Both the position numbers and the translations under genes were made by a program. Of a stretch of DNA of 64,000 nucleotides, positions 41,770 through 50,306 are shown one piece after another (within the stretch, counting starts at the first letter, position 1; the number at the start of each line of letters is the position of its first letter). This DNA is from Actinoplanes xinjiangensis (GTDB lineage: Bacteria > Actinomycetota > Actinomycetes > Mycobacteriales > Micromonosporaceae), in the NCBI RefSeq assembly GCF_003148685.1, contig NZ_QGGR01000009.1:62001-126000 (forward strand). Direction: 5' to 3'. The notes below the pieces were generated by a model that was given only the letters and a program-made list of their open reading frames with translations, was not told the DNA's origin and did no database searches.

Positions 41770-43098
41770 TCAGGCGGGGACGGCGATGGGTTCCTCGACG
41801 AGGCGCTCGGTCTTGGCCCAGGCCTGGCGGCCGCTGGCCTGCCGGCCCAGAGCGCGATAGGTGGCGGCGAGACCGAGGACCAGGAAGGCGGGGTACGCGA
41901 GGGCGGCGGTGAGCATTCGGGGCATGCCCTCGTCGCCGTGCTTGCGCTTGTGCACCAGCGCCCAGAGCACGCCGGGGAAGGTGGTGACGCCGAGCCAGAC
42001 ACCCAGGCTCTCGGCCAGTGCGGCCCAGGTCGGGATGAAGACGATCGGGTGACCGACCAGCAGGCCGCCCAGTCCGGCGATCCCGGTGCCGATGAGCAGC
42101 ACCGTGACGATCGCGTTGGCCCACGGCGAGAGCAGGTAGTGCAGCATCTCGGCCAGGGCGATCCGGGCCACCCGCGGCGACTCGAAGAGCCGGCCGAGGT
42201 AGCGGGCGCACTGCATGTTGCCCTGGGCCCAGCGGGTCCGCTGCCGGGTCAGGCGGCGGACGTCGACCACCGCCTGCTGGGTCACCGAGGCACGGGAGGT
42301 GTAGCGGATCCCGACGCCGTTCAGGTGCATCCGCAGGCCCAGTTCCATGTCCTCGACGAGGCAGCTGGACCAGGGGGCGGTGCCGAGTGTCTGCAGCGTG
42401 GAGAGCCGGCTGAACTGGCCGTTGCCGCCGAGGCCGACGGTGTCCAGGGCGTCGCGCATGTTCTGGCAGGCGTCGACGATCGCGCCGAACTCCAGGTCCT
42501 GCACGGCGCCGAGGAGACGGTTGCGGTTGCGGATGCGTACCTGCACCTGGGCCGCACCGACGCGCTCGTCGCGCATCAGCCGGGACACCTCGACCAGGAT
42601 GTTCTCGCTGCCCTGGCCGTCGCCGTCGATGATGCCGACGACCACCTTCTCCGGTGCCACACCCGCCTGCGCGGTGAGCATCGAGATGTGGCGGTACGCG
42701 GCGTTCAGCGCTTCGCCCTTGCCCTGCCGGGCCTCCGGCAGTTCGCGCCGCATGATGTGCAACCGGGGGTGGTCGATGGCGGCCAGCACCTCGGGAGTGC
42801 GGTCGTCCGATCCATCGTCGACGACCAGCACCCGGGACAGGGTGCCGGCCGGGCCGCGCAGGTTGAGGGCGGCGCCGACCGTGTTGGCGACGACGGCCTC
42901 CTCGTTCAGGGCCGGGACGATGATCCAGAAGTTGTCGGGGCGACCGTTGCCGCCGGCGAGCGAGCGGTTGACGACCTTGGCGCGGTGCGTGCCGTGGTAG
43001 CGGAGTGCGAACCAGACCAGGACCACCGTGGTGATCGGCCAGGCAAGCAGGACCGCGTAACCGGCGACCGCGAACTGCCAGCTGTCCGACGCGGTCAT
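41770..43098 (-). CDS. Membrane processive GT2 glycosyltransferase (BcsA/PgaC-like)
   Basis: 442 residues with one N-terminal and several C-terminal membrane helices. GT2 motifs in order: IIVPALNEE, VVDDGSDDRT, DGDGQGSENIL, LVEDMELGLRM (catalytic-base region), QRTRWAQGN (QxxRW, processive synthases). It would polymerise and export a sugar chain at the membrane. First gene of an operon with the epimerase (36 bp) and DUF2334 protein. The upstream 43099-43374 region is relatively AT-rich and promoter-like. Confidence 0.92.
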   Translation of the reverse strand: MTASDSWQFAVAGYAVLLAWPITTVVLVWFALRYHGTHRAKVVNRSLAGGNGRPDNFWIIVPALNEEAVVANTVGAALNLRGPAGTLSRVLVVDDGSDDRTPEVLAAIDHPRLHIMRRELPEARQGKGEALNAAYRHISMLTAQAGVAPEKVVVGIIDGDGQGSENILVEVSRLMRDERVGAAQVQVRIRNRNRLLGAVQDLEFGAIVDACQNMRDALDTVGLGGNGQFSRLSTLQTLGTAPWSSCLVEDMELGLRMHLNGVGIRYTSRASVTQQAVVDVRRLTRQRTRWAQGNMQCARYLGRLFESPRVARIALAEMLHYLLSPWANAIVTVLLIGTGIAGLGGLLVGHPIVFIPTWAALAESLGVWLGVTTFPGVLWALVHKRKHGDEGMPRMLTAALAYPAFLVLGLAATYRALGRQASGRQAWAKTERLVEEPIAVPA

Positions 43099-43374
43099 CG
43101 GAACCTCCCCCGTAGTCGTTACCGTCCGTGCTGTTGCCCTGGACGTAATAGGACATTAGGGAACTACCGAGCGTCACTCAAGAGCGATCATCGGAACGGA
43201 GGAGGAGACCGGCTAAAAGGGCGAACCCAGACATCTCAGACTGCGTTAAGCAGGCGAAACCGGGCGCGATCGGCGCCATTCTGGCAAATGGGCCTCACTC
43301 CGGCCCGGAGTCAAACCATTGCGGAGAGTGATTCACCCGAGCGCGACTACGCGGCTACTGAGAGTGAGAAAAAC
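43099..43374. other. Intergenic region before the polysaccharide operon
   Basis: 276 bp with no gene. AT-richer stretches (for example CCTAATGTCCTATTACG read on the minus strand) probably hold the operon promoter. No clear terminator or palindrome was found. Confidence 0.4.
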
Positions 43375-44136
43375 CTACTGCGGTCCGTCGAGCAGAGTGG
43401 GATCGCTGCGCAGCATCGCCGCCAGGCGGCGGGCCGCCATCTCGGTCTCCTCCGGGCGCTCCACCTGTAGCGGGATCGGCTCGGGAAGCGGCTCCGGGAA
43501 ACCGGGCTGCTGCTGCTCGGCATGCTGCGCGGGGTACGACTGGGCGTACGGATGCGGCTCGTGGGTCTCCGCGTACGGCGGCGGCGCGGCCGCATAGGGA
43601 TGCGGCGGGACCGGCGGGGGCGGTGTCGCCGCGAACGGATGCGGTGTGATGTTGCCCTGATCGGCGTAGCCGGCCTGGTCGTACCCGAAGGCCTGCTCGT
43701 GCCGGTTGGTGACGAACGGCTGCTCCGCGGTCGTCGGCTCGGCATACTCGAAGTCCGTGGTCGGGCCGAACCGGTCCTGATCGTCGCGGCTCGCCCGTGG
43801 CGGCGCCGCGGGTGGCGGCTCCTCGACCGGCTCCTCGACCTCGATCTCGAAGTCGGCATGCCGGGGCGCCGCCTCGGTGGCCCGCGGGGCGACCGGATTG
43901 TCGGCGGTCACCTGCACCACGCCGTCGGCCATCGCGAAATGGAGCAGCACCGGATCGCCGGCACCCTCGACACCGACCGTGACCGTCATCTGAGGATTAC
44001 GGGACACCACACCCGCGATCGCCTCGACCAGCTCGGTCACCGCCGGCGGGGTGCCGCTGGTCTCTCCGGCGGCCCGGCGCCTCAGCTCGTCCCGCCGGGC
44101 GAGCTTGTCGAGCGCGTCGTCCAGTCCGCCTCGCAC
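43375..44136 (-). CDS. Proline-rich hypothetical protein downstream of the conservon
   Basis: 253 residues from GTG 44136 with AGGACGG upstream. The N-terminal ~90 residues look folded (LDDALDKLARRDELRRRAAG, VTELVEAIAGVV, MTVTVGVEG). The middle is disordered and rich in Pro, Tyr, Gln and Glu (PHPYAAAPPPYAETHEPHPY). The final helix EETEMAARRLAAMLRSDPTLL resembles the last helix of some conservon proteins. It may be a late member of the conservon operon, 123 bp after the GTPase. Function unknown. Confidence 0.6.
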   Translation of the reverse strand: MRGGLDDALDKLARRDELRRRAAGETSGTPPAVTELVEAIAGVVSRNPQMTVTVGVEGAGDPVLLHFAMADGVVQVTADNPVAPRATEAAPRHADFEIEVEEPVEEPPPAAPPRASRDDQDRFGPTTDFEYAEPTTAEQPFVTNRHEQAFGYDQAGYADQGNITPHPFAATPPPPVPPHPYAAAPPPYAETHEPHPYAQSYPAQHAEQQQPGFPEPLPEPIPLQVERPEETEMAARRLAAMLRSDPTLLDGPQ

Positions 44137-44259
44137 GTCACCGTCCTCTTTCCTACGCGGTCGCCCGGTACCCCAACTGTGCCCCTCCGCGGGCCGGTTT
44201 GGGAACCGCCCTGCCCCGGGTTCCATGGGAATCCGTCTCCGGGCGACCCGGATCACACC

Positions 44260-44886
44260 CTACGACTTCATCCGAATGGCCTTGTCGAGAGCCTGGTCCA
44301 GTACCACGAGCAGAGCGTCCCGTACCGAAGCACGGAAGCGCGCATCGAAGGATATGACCGGGACGTCTTCACGCACCGCGAGGGCCCACCGGACCTCCTC
44401 GACGCTGTAGCTCATCTGCCCGTTGAAGGTGTTGATACCGACCACGAACGGCAGGCCGGCCCGCTCGAAGTAGTCGACCGCCGGATAGCAGTCGTCTATG
44501 CGGTTGGTGTCGACCACGACCAGGGCGCCCAGAGCGCCCCGGACCAGGTCGTCCCACATGAAGGCGAAGCGCGTCTGACCCGGCGTGCCGAAGATGTACA
44601 GCTTCAGGGTCTGGTCGATGGTGAGGACACCGAAGTCCATCGCGACCGTCGTACCGGTCTTCATCGTGGCCTGGCCGGGGTTGTCGATACCGACCGACTC
44701 CGAGGTCATCTCGGCCTCGGTGGTGAGAGGCGAGATCTCGGAGATGGCGCCCACGGTGGTCGTCTTGCCGACCCCGAAGCCGCCGGCCACGATGATCTTG
44801 ACCGGGACCGGCGCCTTCTTGGGCGCCGGAGCGCCGGGTATGCGCGCGGTACCGACGACGCGGTTAGCTGATGGATCGAAGTCCAC
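44260..44886 (-). CDS. Conservon Ras-like GTPase (CvnD-type)
   Basis: 208 residues, GTG 44886. P-loop GGFGVGKT (35-42), switch region with TTVAMDFG, G3-like FGTPGQTRF, and the base-specificity region VVVDTNRIDDC / VVGINTF instead of NKxD, as usual for this family. It works with the roadblock protein and DUF742 encoded directly upstream, overlapping DUF742 by 23 bp. It likely relays the state of the sensor kinase, as in Streptomyces conservons. Confidence 0.92.
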   Translation of the reverse strand: MDFDPSANRVVGTARIPGAPAPKKAPVPVKIIVAGGFGVGKTTTVGAISEISPLTTEAEMTSESVGIDNPGQATMKTGTTVAMDFGVLTIDQTLKLYIFGTPGQTRFAFMWDDLVRGALGALVVVDTNRIDDCYPAVDYFERAGLPFVVGINTFNGQMSYSVEEVRWALAVREDVPVISFDARFRASVRDALLVVLDQALDKAIRMKS

Positions 44887-45325
44887 GGATCACTCGCATG
44901 ATGGTGTCGGGGTCAGGTGTGTCGTTGTCCAACACATGGACATCGAGCTGGCCGGTGGCGCGGAGGTCGCCGACCAGGATTCGGGTCACGCCCAGGTGCA
45001 GACGAAGGCGTGCGGAGATCTCGGCTACCGAGATCGGGCTCTCCTCGCAGAGAGCCACGATCGCCCTGGTTTCCGGAGAGAGCCGGGACGGTGGCGCACC
45101 GGGCACCAACGTCACCTGAGTCTCCATACCGATGTCGGGGTCGCCTCCATCGGTCCGCCCGGACGTGATGACGAACGGGCGCAGCGTATTGGTCGATGAC
45201 TCGACCGGCGGGTGCTCCCCGGTAGGGGTGTAACCACCGGTCGAGTGCTGAGGACCGGATTGCAGGAAGGGCCGGACTCCGGTTCGCGCCGGAGGTACCG
45301 GTTCGTCGGGGTCCGGGTACGTCAC
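44864..45325 (-). CDS. DUF742 protein (CvnC-type)
   Basis: 153 residues. A disordered N-terminus (~60 residues) is followed by the winged-helix-like DUF742 core: LRPFVITSGRT, LSPETRAIVALCEESPISVAEISARLRLHLGVTRILVGDL, and a conserved end (IMRVIRGLRSI). Overlaps both neighbours (4 bp upstream, 23 bp downstream), so all are translated together. Confidence 0.92.
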   Translation of the reverse strand: MTYPDPDEPVPPARTGVRPFLQSGPQHSTGGYTPTGEHPPVESSTNTLRPFVITSGRTDGGDPDIGMETQVTLVPGAPPSRLSPETRAIVALCEESPISVAEISARLRLHLGVTRILVGDLRATGQLDVHVLDNDTPDPDTIMRVIRGLRSIS

Positions 45326-45768
45326 TGCTGAACAGCGTTCTTAAGCTCGGCGATCAGGCGCGGGCTCAGGGCGCCACCGGCGCGGGTGGCGAAGAGCGTC
45401 ATCTCGTACGCCAGCGTGCCCAGGTTGGCCGAACGGTCCGCGATGACACCCAGCACCGAGCCGGCACTGATCGCGGTCACCAGCAGGTAGCCGTCCGCCA
45501 TGTCGATGATGACCCGGTTCAGGGCGCCGAGACGGTACCAGCTCGCAGCCCCACCGGAGAGGCTGGTCAGGCCGGAGACGACGGCCGCGAGGCGCTCGGC
45601 GTTGGGCCGGTCCTTGATCGCCGACATGGCCATCAGCAGACCGTCCGAGGAGACGGCGATGGCTTCGATCACACCCGCGGTACCGGAGGTGAACGAGTCA
45701 AGCAGCCAGTTGAAGGTTTTGGCTTCAGCGCTGAGCTGACTTTGCGCGGGGGAGTAAGGGGAAGTCAT
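45322..45768 (-). CDS. Conservon roadblock/LC7 protein (CvnB-type)
   Basis: 148 residues. Roadblock fold: AKTFNWLLDSFTSGTAGVIEAIAVSSDGLLMAMS, RLAAVVSGLTSLSGGAA, GYLLVTAISAGSVLGVIAD, LAYEMTLFATRAG. It is the expected regulator or GAP-like partner of the GTPase at 44260. Four-base overlaps on both sides show tight coupling. Confidence 0.92.
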   Translation of the reverse strand: MTSPYSPAQSQLSAEAKTFNWLLDSFTSGTAGVIEAIAVSSDGLLMAMSAIKDRPNAERLAAVVSGLTSLSGGAASWYRLGALNRVIIDMADGYLLVTAISAGSVLGVIADRSANLGTLAYEMTLFATRAGGALSPRLIAELKNAVQQ

Positions 45769-48700
45769 CGCGGTTGTCCCTCGTGTTGTGGCTGACTTTC
45801 ATTCAGTGCGAGTGCGACTCCGTACTCGAACTGATCCATGAGAGCCCGGGCGGCCTCGGGGTCCAGCGTGGACGGGGCCGGCGGGGTGATCGGTTGCATC
45901 TCGTCGCGCGGGAGGGTTGCTCCCGGCACTCGACGGGTCAACGGGGCACCACCGTTCGAGGACGGGGGCGCGGGCGGGGCGGGCGGTGCCGGAGTCTCCC
46001 ACCGCGGGGCGTCCCACTGCTGCGGGGCGGGCGGGGCCGACACCGGAGCCGGGGAGTTCCACTGCTGCGGGGCGGGCGGGGGCGACACCGGAGCCGGGGA
46101 GTTCCAGCTCGGTGCGGAGAAGTCCGGCGCCGGGATCGACACGCTCGTGTCGTGCGCGCGGATGACACCCGCCTCGAAGGCGTCGAACGCGGCCCGCGCG
46201 GCGAGGGCGTCGTCCTGCGACTTGGGCGCGGCGAGCTGGTGCGGCACGCTCTCGGCCGGGAGCTGGCTGCCCGGCACCCGGCGGCGCAGGGGAGCGCCGG
46301 TCCCGTTGCGCTGCGGCTCCGGCGTGACCGGGGCCGGCGGGGCGACCGGGATCTCCGGGGCGGCCGGGGCGGGGACGTTCCAGCTGGGCTGTACGGCCGC
46401 CTCGGCACTCCAGGCCGGCTGGGCCGGCGGCAGCTCGGGCAGCGCGGACGGAACCCGGCCGGCGACCGGAGTGCCCAGGTCGTACGACTGGACCGGCTCC
46501 GGGTAGCTGCCGGCCGACGGGTACGCCGGCTCCTGGTACGCCGGGCCCGGCGAGTACACCGGCTCGGCGTCGTAGACCGGCTGTCCCGCGTACGGGTCGG
46601 CGTTCGCCGGGGCGCTGCCGAGAGCCGGCATCCCGGCCGGGCCGAACGCGTTCCACGAGGTGCCGGCCTCGACCACCTGGGTGGCCCGGCTGAGCTTGAT
46701 CGGGTCGAACGGCTGCTGGCTGCCCGGCACCGACCGGACACCGGCACTGGCGATGGCCACCTCGGTGGTGTTGCCGCGCAGCGCCGCCGCGTAGGCCGGC
46801 GCCATCGGCATCTCGGGAGCCTGGAGCTGCTGCGGCACCGGACCGGCCGGGAAGGCCTCGACCGGCGCTGCCGACGGGTACGCCGCGGGGGCCATCGGGG
46901 AGAGGTTCTCCACGCGGCCGATCAGGTGCGACGGGCTCAGGTCGATCCAGGCGGTCAGACCGCCGTCCGGGGTGTCGGTGAGGGTCACCTCGATGCCGTG
47001 CCGGCGGGCGAGCCGGCCGACCACGAAGAGACCCAGCACCTCGGTGGGCGCCAGGTCGAGACGCTCACGGCGGGTCAGTCGCGCGTTCTCCTCGGCCAGA
47101 CGCTCGGGGGCGAGGCCCAGGCCGTGGTCGATGATCGCGAGGCGGGCACCGCCACGCAGCTCGTCGGCGCTGACCGTGACGTTGGTGTGCGGCGGAGAGA
47201 ACGTGGTGGCGTTCTCCAGCAGCTCGGCCAGGAGCAGCGTCAGGTCGGCCAGGACGGCCGGCGCCACGACGATGTCCTCGGGGATGTCCACCTCGACACG
47301 GGTGTAGTCCTCGATCTCACCGAGGGCGAGACGGACGACGTCGGAGAGACCCAGCGGCGCCATGTGCTCGTTCGCACCGGCGCCACCGGAGAGCACGACC
47401 AGCGCGGACGCGTTCCGGCGCAGACGGCTGGACATGTGGTCCAGACGGTAGAGCTCGCGCAGGCGGTCGCTGTCGGTCTCCTTGCGCTCCAGCGTGTCGA
47501 TCAGGGACAGCTGGCGGCCGACCAGGTTCTGCGTACGACGACCGACGTGGCCGAACATCTGAGCGACGTTACGGCGGCCGAGCACCTGACGTTCCACCAG
47601 CCGGGCGGCGGTGGTCTGCACGCGGTCGAACGCCCGGGCCAGGTCACCGATCTCGTCCTGGGCCTCGACGTCGACCGGGTCCAGCCGGATCGGCCGGACC
47701 TGGGCCTCGGCCTCGTCGTCGGCCACGCGCTCGAGCTCGGACTCGGCGGCGCGGGCGATGCGGTCCGCCGAGACGGTCAGGCGCCGCAGCGGCCGGGCGA
47801 CCGCGCGGGCCATCAGGATCGACAGCGTGATCACCAGGATGAGCAGCAGGAACGCGCCACCACCGATGAGCGCCGACTGCCGGATGGCGCTCGACCGGTT
47901 GTCGGCCACGGCCACGCCCACGTCCTGCGCCACGCGCTTCTCGACGAAGCTACCGAGGATGGTCACCGACTGGAGGGACGGGAACAGCAGGTTGATCTTC
48001 AGGTCGTTCAGTGCCAGCGCCGGGTTGGTCTCCAGCGCGGCGGTGAACTTGGGACCCACACGCGCGGTGAACGCCTGCTGGGTGCTCAGGTACAGCTTGT
48101 ACTGCGCGTCGGTGAAGTACACCCGCGACGACGTGATGATCGACTGGATCTGCGCGAAGGTCGAGGTGAACTGGCTCAGCAGCAGCGCCGCATCCTGCGG
48201 GCTGCGGCCGGCGCCGGCGACCACCGCGGAGGCCAGCCAGCACGACGCCTGGCTGATCAGGTCGTCGGAGCGCATGGCGCGGTCCAGGGCGTAGACCTGC
48301 TGGCCGACACTGGTCGTGAGGTCGGCACCGGTGGACAGGCCCAGACCCTCGATCAGCGGGTTGATCGCGCTGGTGAAGTCGCTGATCACCGTCGGCGGCT
48401 GGATCGAACGGTTCAGCACGTTCTGCCGGGTGCTGTTCAACTTGGCCGCGCCGGCGATGGCCCGGCGCAGCGCGAGCGGGGCGTCCTCGTCGTCGGCGAG
48501 GCCGGCCACCGAGTCGGCGGCCTCGGCGCTCTGGAGCACCAGGGCCGGCCGTTCGACCAGACCGAGCAGGTAGCCGACCGAGAGCAGGCGCTCCTCCTGG
48601 AGTTCGATCAGCGAGGCGCTGACCGCGGTGGCCCGGGCGACGGTGTTCGCGGTGTCCTGAGCGGTGGTGGCCGCTTCGATGCGCTCGTAGATGACCGGGA

Positions 48701-48782
48701 TGGCCAGGCCGACGACGCCGAGCAGTGGTACGAGGATCAGCAGGGCCAGCTTGCCCAGGATGCGGAACTTTCCGAATAGCAC
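45765..48782 (-). CDS. Conservon sensor histidine-kinase-like protein with NIT domain (CvnA-type)
   Basis: 1005 residues, GTG 48782. Membrane helix (~8-30), a NIT (nitrate/nitrite-sensing-like) extracellular domain (LIELQEERLLSVGYLLGLVERPALV), second helix (~305-328), HAMP, a dimer helix, and a HATPase domain (LAELLENATTFSPPHTNV, IIDHGLGLAPERLAEEN). No classic H-box phospho-histidine motif stands out, as in other CvnA proteins. A ~350-residue disordered tail carries three RxVPGxxxP motifs and a 15-residue tandem repeat. It is the sensor of the operon, co-transcribed with the membrane protein 3 bp upstream. Confidence 0.9.
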   Translation of the reverse strand: MLFGKFRILGKLALLILVPLLGVVGLAIPVIYERIEAATTAQDTANTVARATAVSASLIELQEERLLSVGYLLGLVERPALVLQSAEAADSVAGLADDEDAPLALRRAIAGAAKLNSTRQNVLNRSIQPPTVISDFTSAINPLIEGLGLSTGADLTTSVGQQVYALDRAMRSDDLISQASCWLASAVVAGAGRSPQDAALLLSQFTSTFAQIQSIITSSRVYFTDAQYKLYLSTQQAFTARVGPKFTAALETNPALALNDLKINLLFPSLQSVTILGSFVEKRVAQDVGVAVADNRSSAIRQSALIGGGAFLLLILVITLSILMARAVARPLRRLTVSADRIARAAESELERVADDEAEAQVRPIRLDPVDVEAQDEIGDLARAFDRVQTTAARLVERQVLGRRNVAQMFGHVGRRTQNLVGRQLSLIDTLERKETDSDRLRELYRLDHMSSRLRRNASALVVLSGGAGANEHMAPLGLSDVVRLALGEIEDYTRVEVDIPEDIVVAPAVLADLTLLLAELLENATTFSPPHTNVTVSADELRGGARLAIIDHGLGLAPERLAEENARLTRRERLDLAPTEVLGLFVVGRLARRHGIEVTLTDTPDGGLTAWIDLSPSHLIGRVENLSPMAPAAYPSAAPVEAFPAGPVPQQLQAPEMPMAPAYAAALRGNTTEVAIASAGVRSVPGSQQPFDPIKLSRATQVVEAGTSWNAFGPAGMPALGSAPANADPYAGQPVYDAEPVYSPGPAYQEPAYPSAGSYPEPVQSYDLGTPVAGRVPSALPELPPAQPAWSAEAAVQPSWNVPAPAAPEIPVAPPAPVTPEPQRNGTGAPLRRRVPGSQLPAESVPHQLAAPKSQDDALAARAAFDAFEAGVIRAHDTSVSIPAPDFSAPSWNSPAPVSPPPAPQQWNSPAPVSAPPAPQQWDAPRWETPAPPAPPAPPSSNGGAPLTRRVPGATLPRDEMQPITPPAPSTLDPEAARALMDQFEYGVALALNESQPQHEGQPR
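46014..46103 (-). repeat. 45-bp in-frame tandem duplication in the kinase tail
   Basis: Two near-identical 45-bp units (46014-46058 and 46059-46103) encode WNSPAPVSAPPAPQQ and WNSPAPVSPPPAPQQ. The frame is kept, so the disordered tail length can vary by slippage. Confidence 0.8.
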
Positions 48783-48784
48783 GT

Positions 48785-49885
48785 TTATCGCTCCCAGGCC
48801 GGCTGGCCGCCGAAGCCGCCCCCGGCGAAGCCGGGCGGGTTGTCACCCTGGACCGACACGTCGCGACCGCTCTCGGAGGCCGTCTCGCGGCCGGCCCGGA
48901 CGGTGCGGACGCGGGTCCAGAAGGCGGCGACGGTCAGCAGCACGATCGAGACGACGAGCATGACCCAGGCCTCGGCGCGGCGGTAGTCGAGTTCGTCGAT
49001 GCGCTCGTCGAGCAGCGTCGACATCTCCTTGAGGAGGACCGTCGCCAGCGCCTTGAGCGCGTTGGTCAGGGTGCTCTGCGCGGTCACCAGGATGGAGACG
49101 TCCGGGGCCTGCCCGATGTTGGCGCCACGGTTGGCGGCCTCGACACCACGGCGGAACGAGTCCAGGTTGTTGACCGTGTTGCTGGCGAGGGTCGAGCTGT
49201 CGGTGTCCTCGGCGGCGGCCTGGAGATTGTCGGTCAGCTCCGCGACGCTCTCCTCGACGGCCAGGACCTCGGCGCCGAACTGGACCTGCAGCGGGGCACG
49301 CTGGTTGTTCTTGGCGGCGGCCAGCATGTTCGCCAGGTCGCCCATCCGGCTGACGTGGGTGACCGCCTCCGGCATGTTGACCGTGACGGTCTCCTGGAGG
49401 AACCAGATGTCGCTCTGCGCGTCCTGGTTGAGCTTCGAGTTCTCGCGGACCGCGCCGTAGAGCTCCAGCGCGAGGTCACCGACCTCGACGTGCGCCTCGT
49501 AGACGTCCCCGGCGGTGCCGGTGACGCCGGGCAGCCGGCCGATCTTCTCCTTGAGCCCCGACCAGCGACTCGTGGTGTCGAGCTCGCCGCCGAGGGTCGC
49601 GTCGACGCCCTGCACGCGCGCGACGGCGGCGGTCAGCGCGGCCGGCTCCTGGGTGACACCCTGGAGTGACGAGGACTGCGACTCGGCGAGCGCGCTGATC
49701 AGCGGCGCAAGCTCGGCGAGATACTCGATGCCCTTCTGCTTGAGGGCCGTCTCGTCCCGCTGAGTTTTGTTCTCGTTCAGGACGCGCAGAAACAGGACTG
49801 CGGTCGGCAGCACGACAAGCACCGTCAGCACCACCGCGAGGGCGGAGCGTAAACGGGATCGCCGGCTGTTCACCGAGACTGACAT
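48785..49885 (-). CDS. Membrane sensor-like protein, first gene of the extended conservon
   Basis: 366 residues from ATG 49885, chosen for GGAGG 9 bp upstream. Two membrane helices (~13-33 and ~318-338) enclose a ~280-residue, mostly helical extracellular region (AELAPLISALAESQSSSLQGVTQ, LKEKIGRLPGVTGTAGDVYEA, ALKALATVLLKEMSTLLDERIDELDYRR), reminiscent of NIT or four-helix-bundle sensors. The cytoplasmic tail is short, without kinase or HAMP. Three bases separate it from the kinase gene. It is not part of the standard four-gene conservon, so it is probably an added ligand-sensing subunit. Confidence 0.75.
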   Translation of the reverse strand: MSVSVNSRRSRLRSALAVVLTVLVVLPTAVLFLRVLNENKTQRDETALKQKGIEYLAELAPLISALAESQSSSLQGVTQEPAALTAAVARVQGVDATLGGELDTTSRWSGLKEKIGRLPGVTGTAGDVYEAHVEVGDLALELYGAVRENSKLNQDAQSDIWFLQETVTVNMPEAVTHVSRMGDLANMLAAAKNNQRAPLQVQFGAEVLAVEESVAELTDNLQAAAEDTDSSTLASNTVNNLDSFRRGVEAANRGANIGQAPDVSILVTAQSTLTNALKALATVLLKEMSTLLDERIDELDYRRAEAWVMLVVSIVLLTVAAFWTRVRTVRAGRETASESGRDVSVQGDNPPGFAGGGFGGQPAWER

Positions 49886-50137
49886 TGCTTTAGTCCTCCG
49901 CCATGCACACGCGATGGGCCAGTGGGGGGCTACGGAGAGTAGCCATGCGGGCGCACCGATCCGGGTCAATCTATCCGAGAAATCCTCAGAAAACCCCTTT
50001 CCAAGGGTCAGAGTTCGCTCGGCTGATCGGGGGATACGCGGCACTCCCGACTTCGCTGTACGAGCGGCCACGCTGCAGTCCACGCGGTTTTCGGGCCAAG
50101 GAAGGGGTGCCGCGGGAGATCGTATCCGCCGCCCTGG

Positions 50138-50180
50138 CGAGACGTGAATATGAGTTCTACTTCGGATTTGTTACGTCTCG
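50138..50180 (-). promoter_or_regulatory. Spaced inverted repeat around a likely conservon promoter
   Basis: CGAGACGT (50138-50145) and ACGTCTCG (50173-50180) are perfect inverted 8-mers with centres 35 bp apart, and the flanking bases also largely match. The segment between them is AT-rich (CATATTCACG on the minus strand) and may contain the -10. Candidate operator pair. Confidence 0.4.
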
Positions 50181-50270
50181 GCGACTTTGCATTCACTGAT
50201 CGTGCCTGCGTGATTGCTCTGCGGAATTAGTCAACGCACAGTAGTCGAGCCGATACAGAAAAGCGGGCCC

Positions 50271-50293
50271 CTCCGACCGGTTTCGGTACGGAG
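50271..50293 (-). terminator. Hairpin terminator of the DUF885 gene
   Basis: CTCCGACCG (50271-50279) pairs with CGGT(A)CGGAG (50284-50293) with one bulged A, 14-36 bp past the stop codon at 50307. Confidence 0.45.
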
Positions 50294-50306
50294 AGACCCG
50301 AATGAC

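Larger units (their letters stand above)
49886..50306. other. Control region of the conservon operon
   Basis: 421 bp without a gene. It contains a small hairpin GGCTAC-N5-GTAGCC (49928-49944), an AT-rich promoter-like part around 50140-50180 bounded by the inverted repeat listed separately, and the terminator of the DUF885 gene at the right end. Confidence 0.5.

Noticed and set aside
45774..48779. 1001-codon plus-strand open frame opposite the conservon kinase
   Set aside because: Arg/Gly/Asp-rich shadow of a kinase gene with clear domains and overlapping operon partners.
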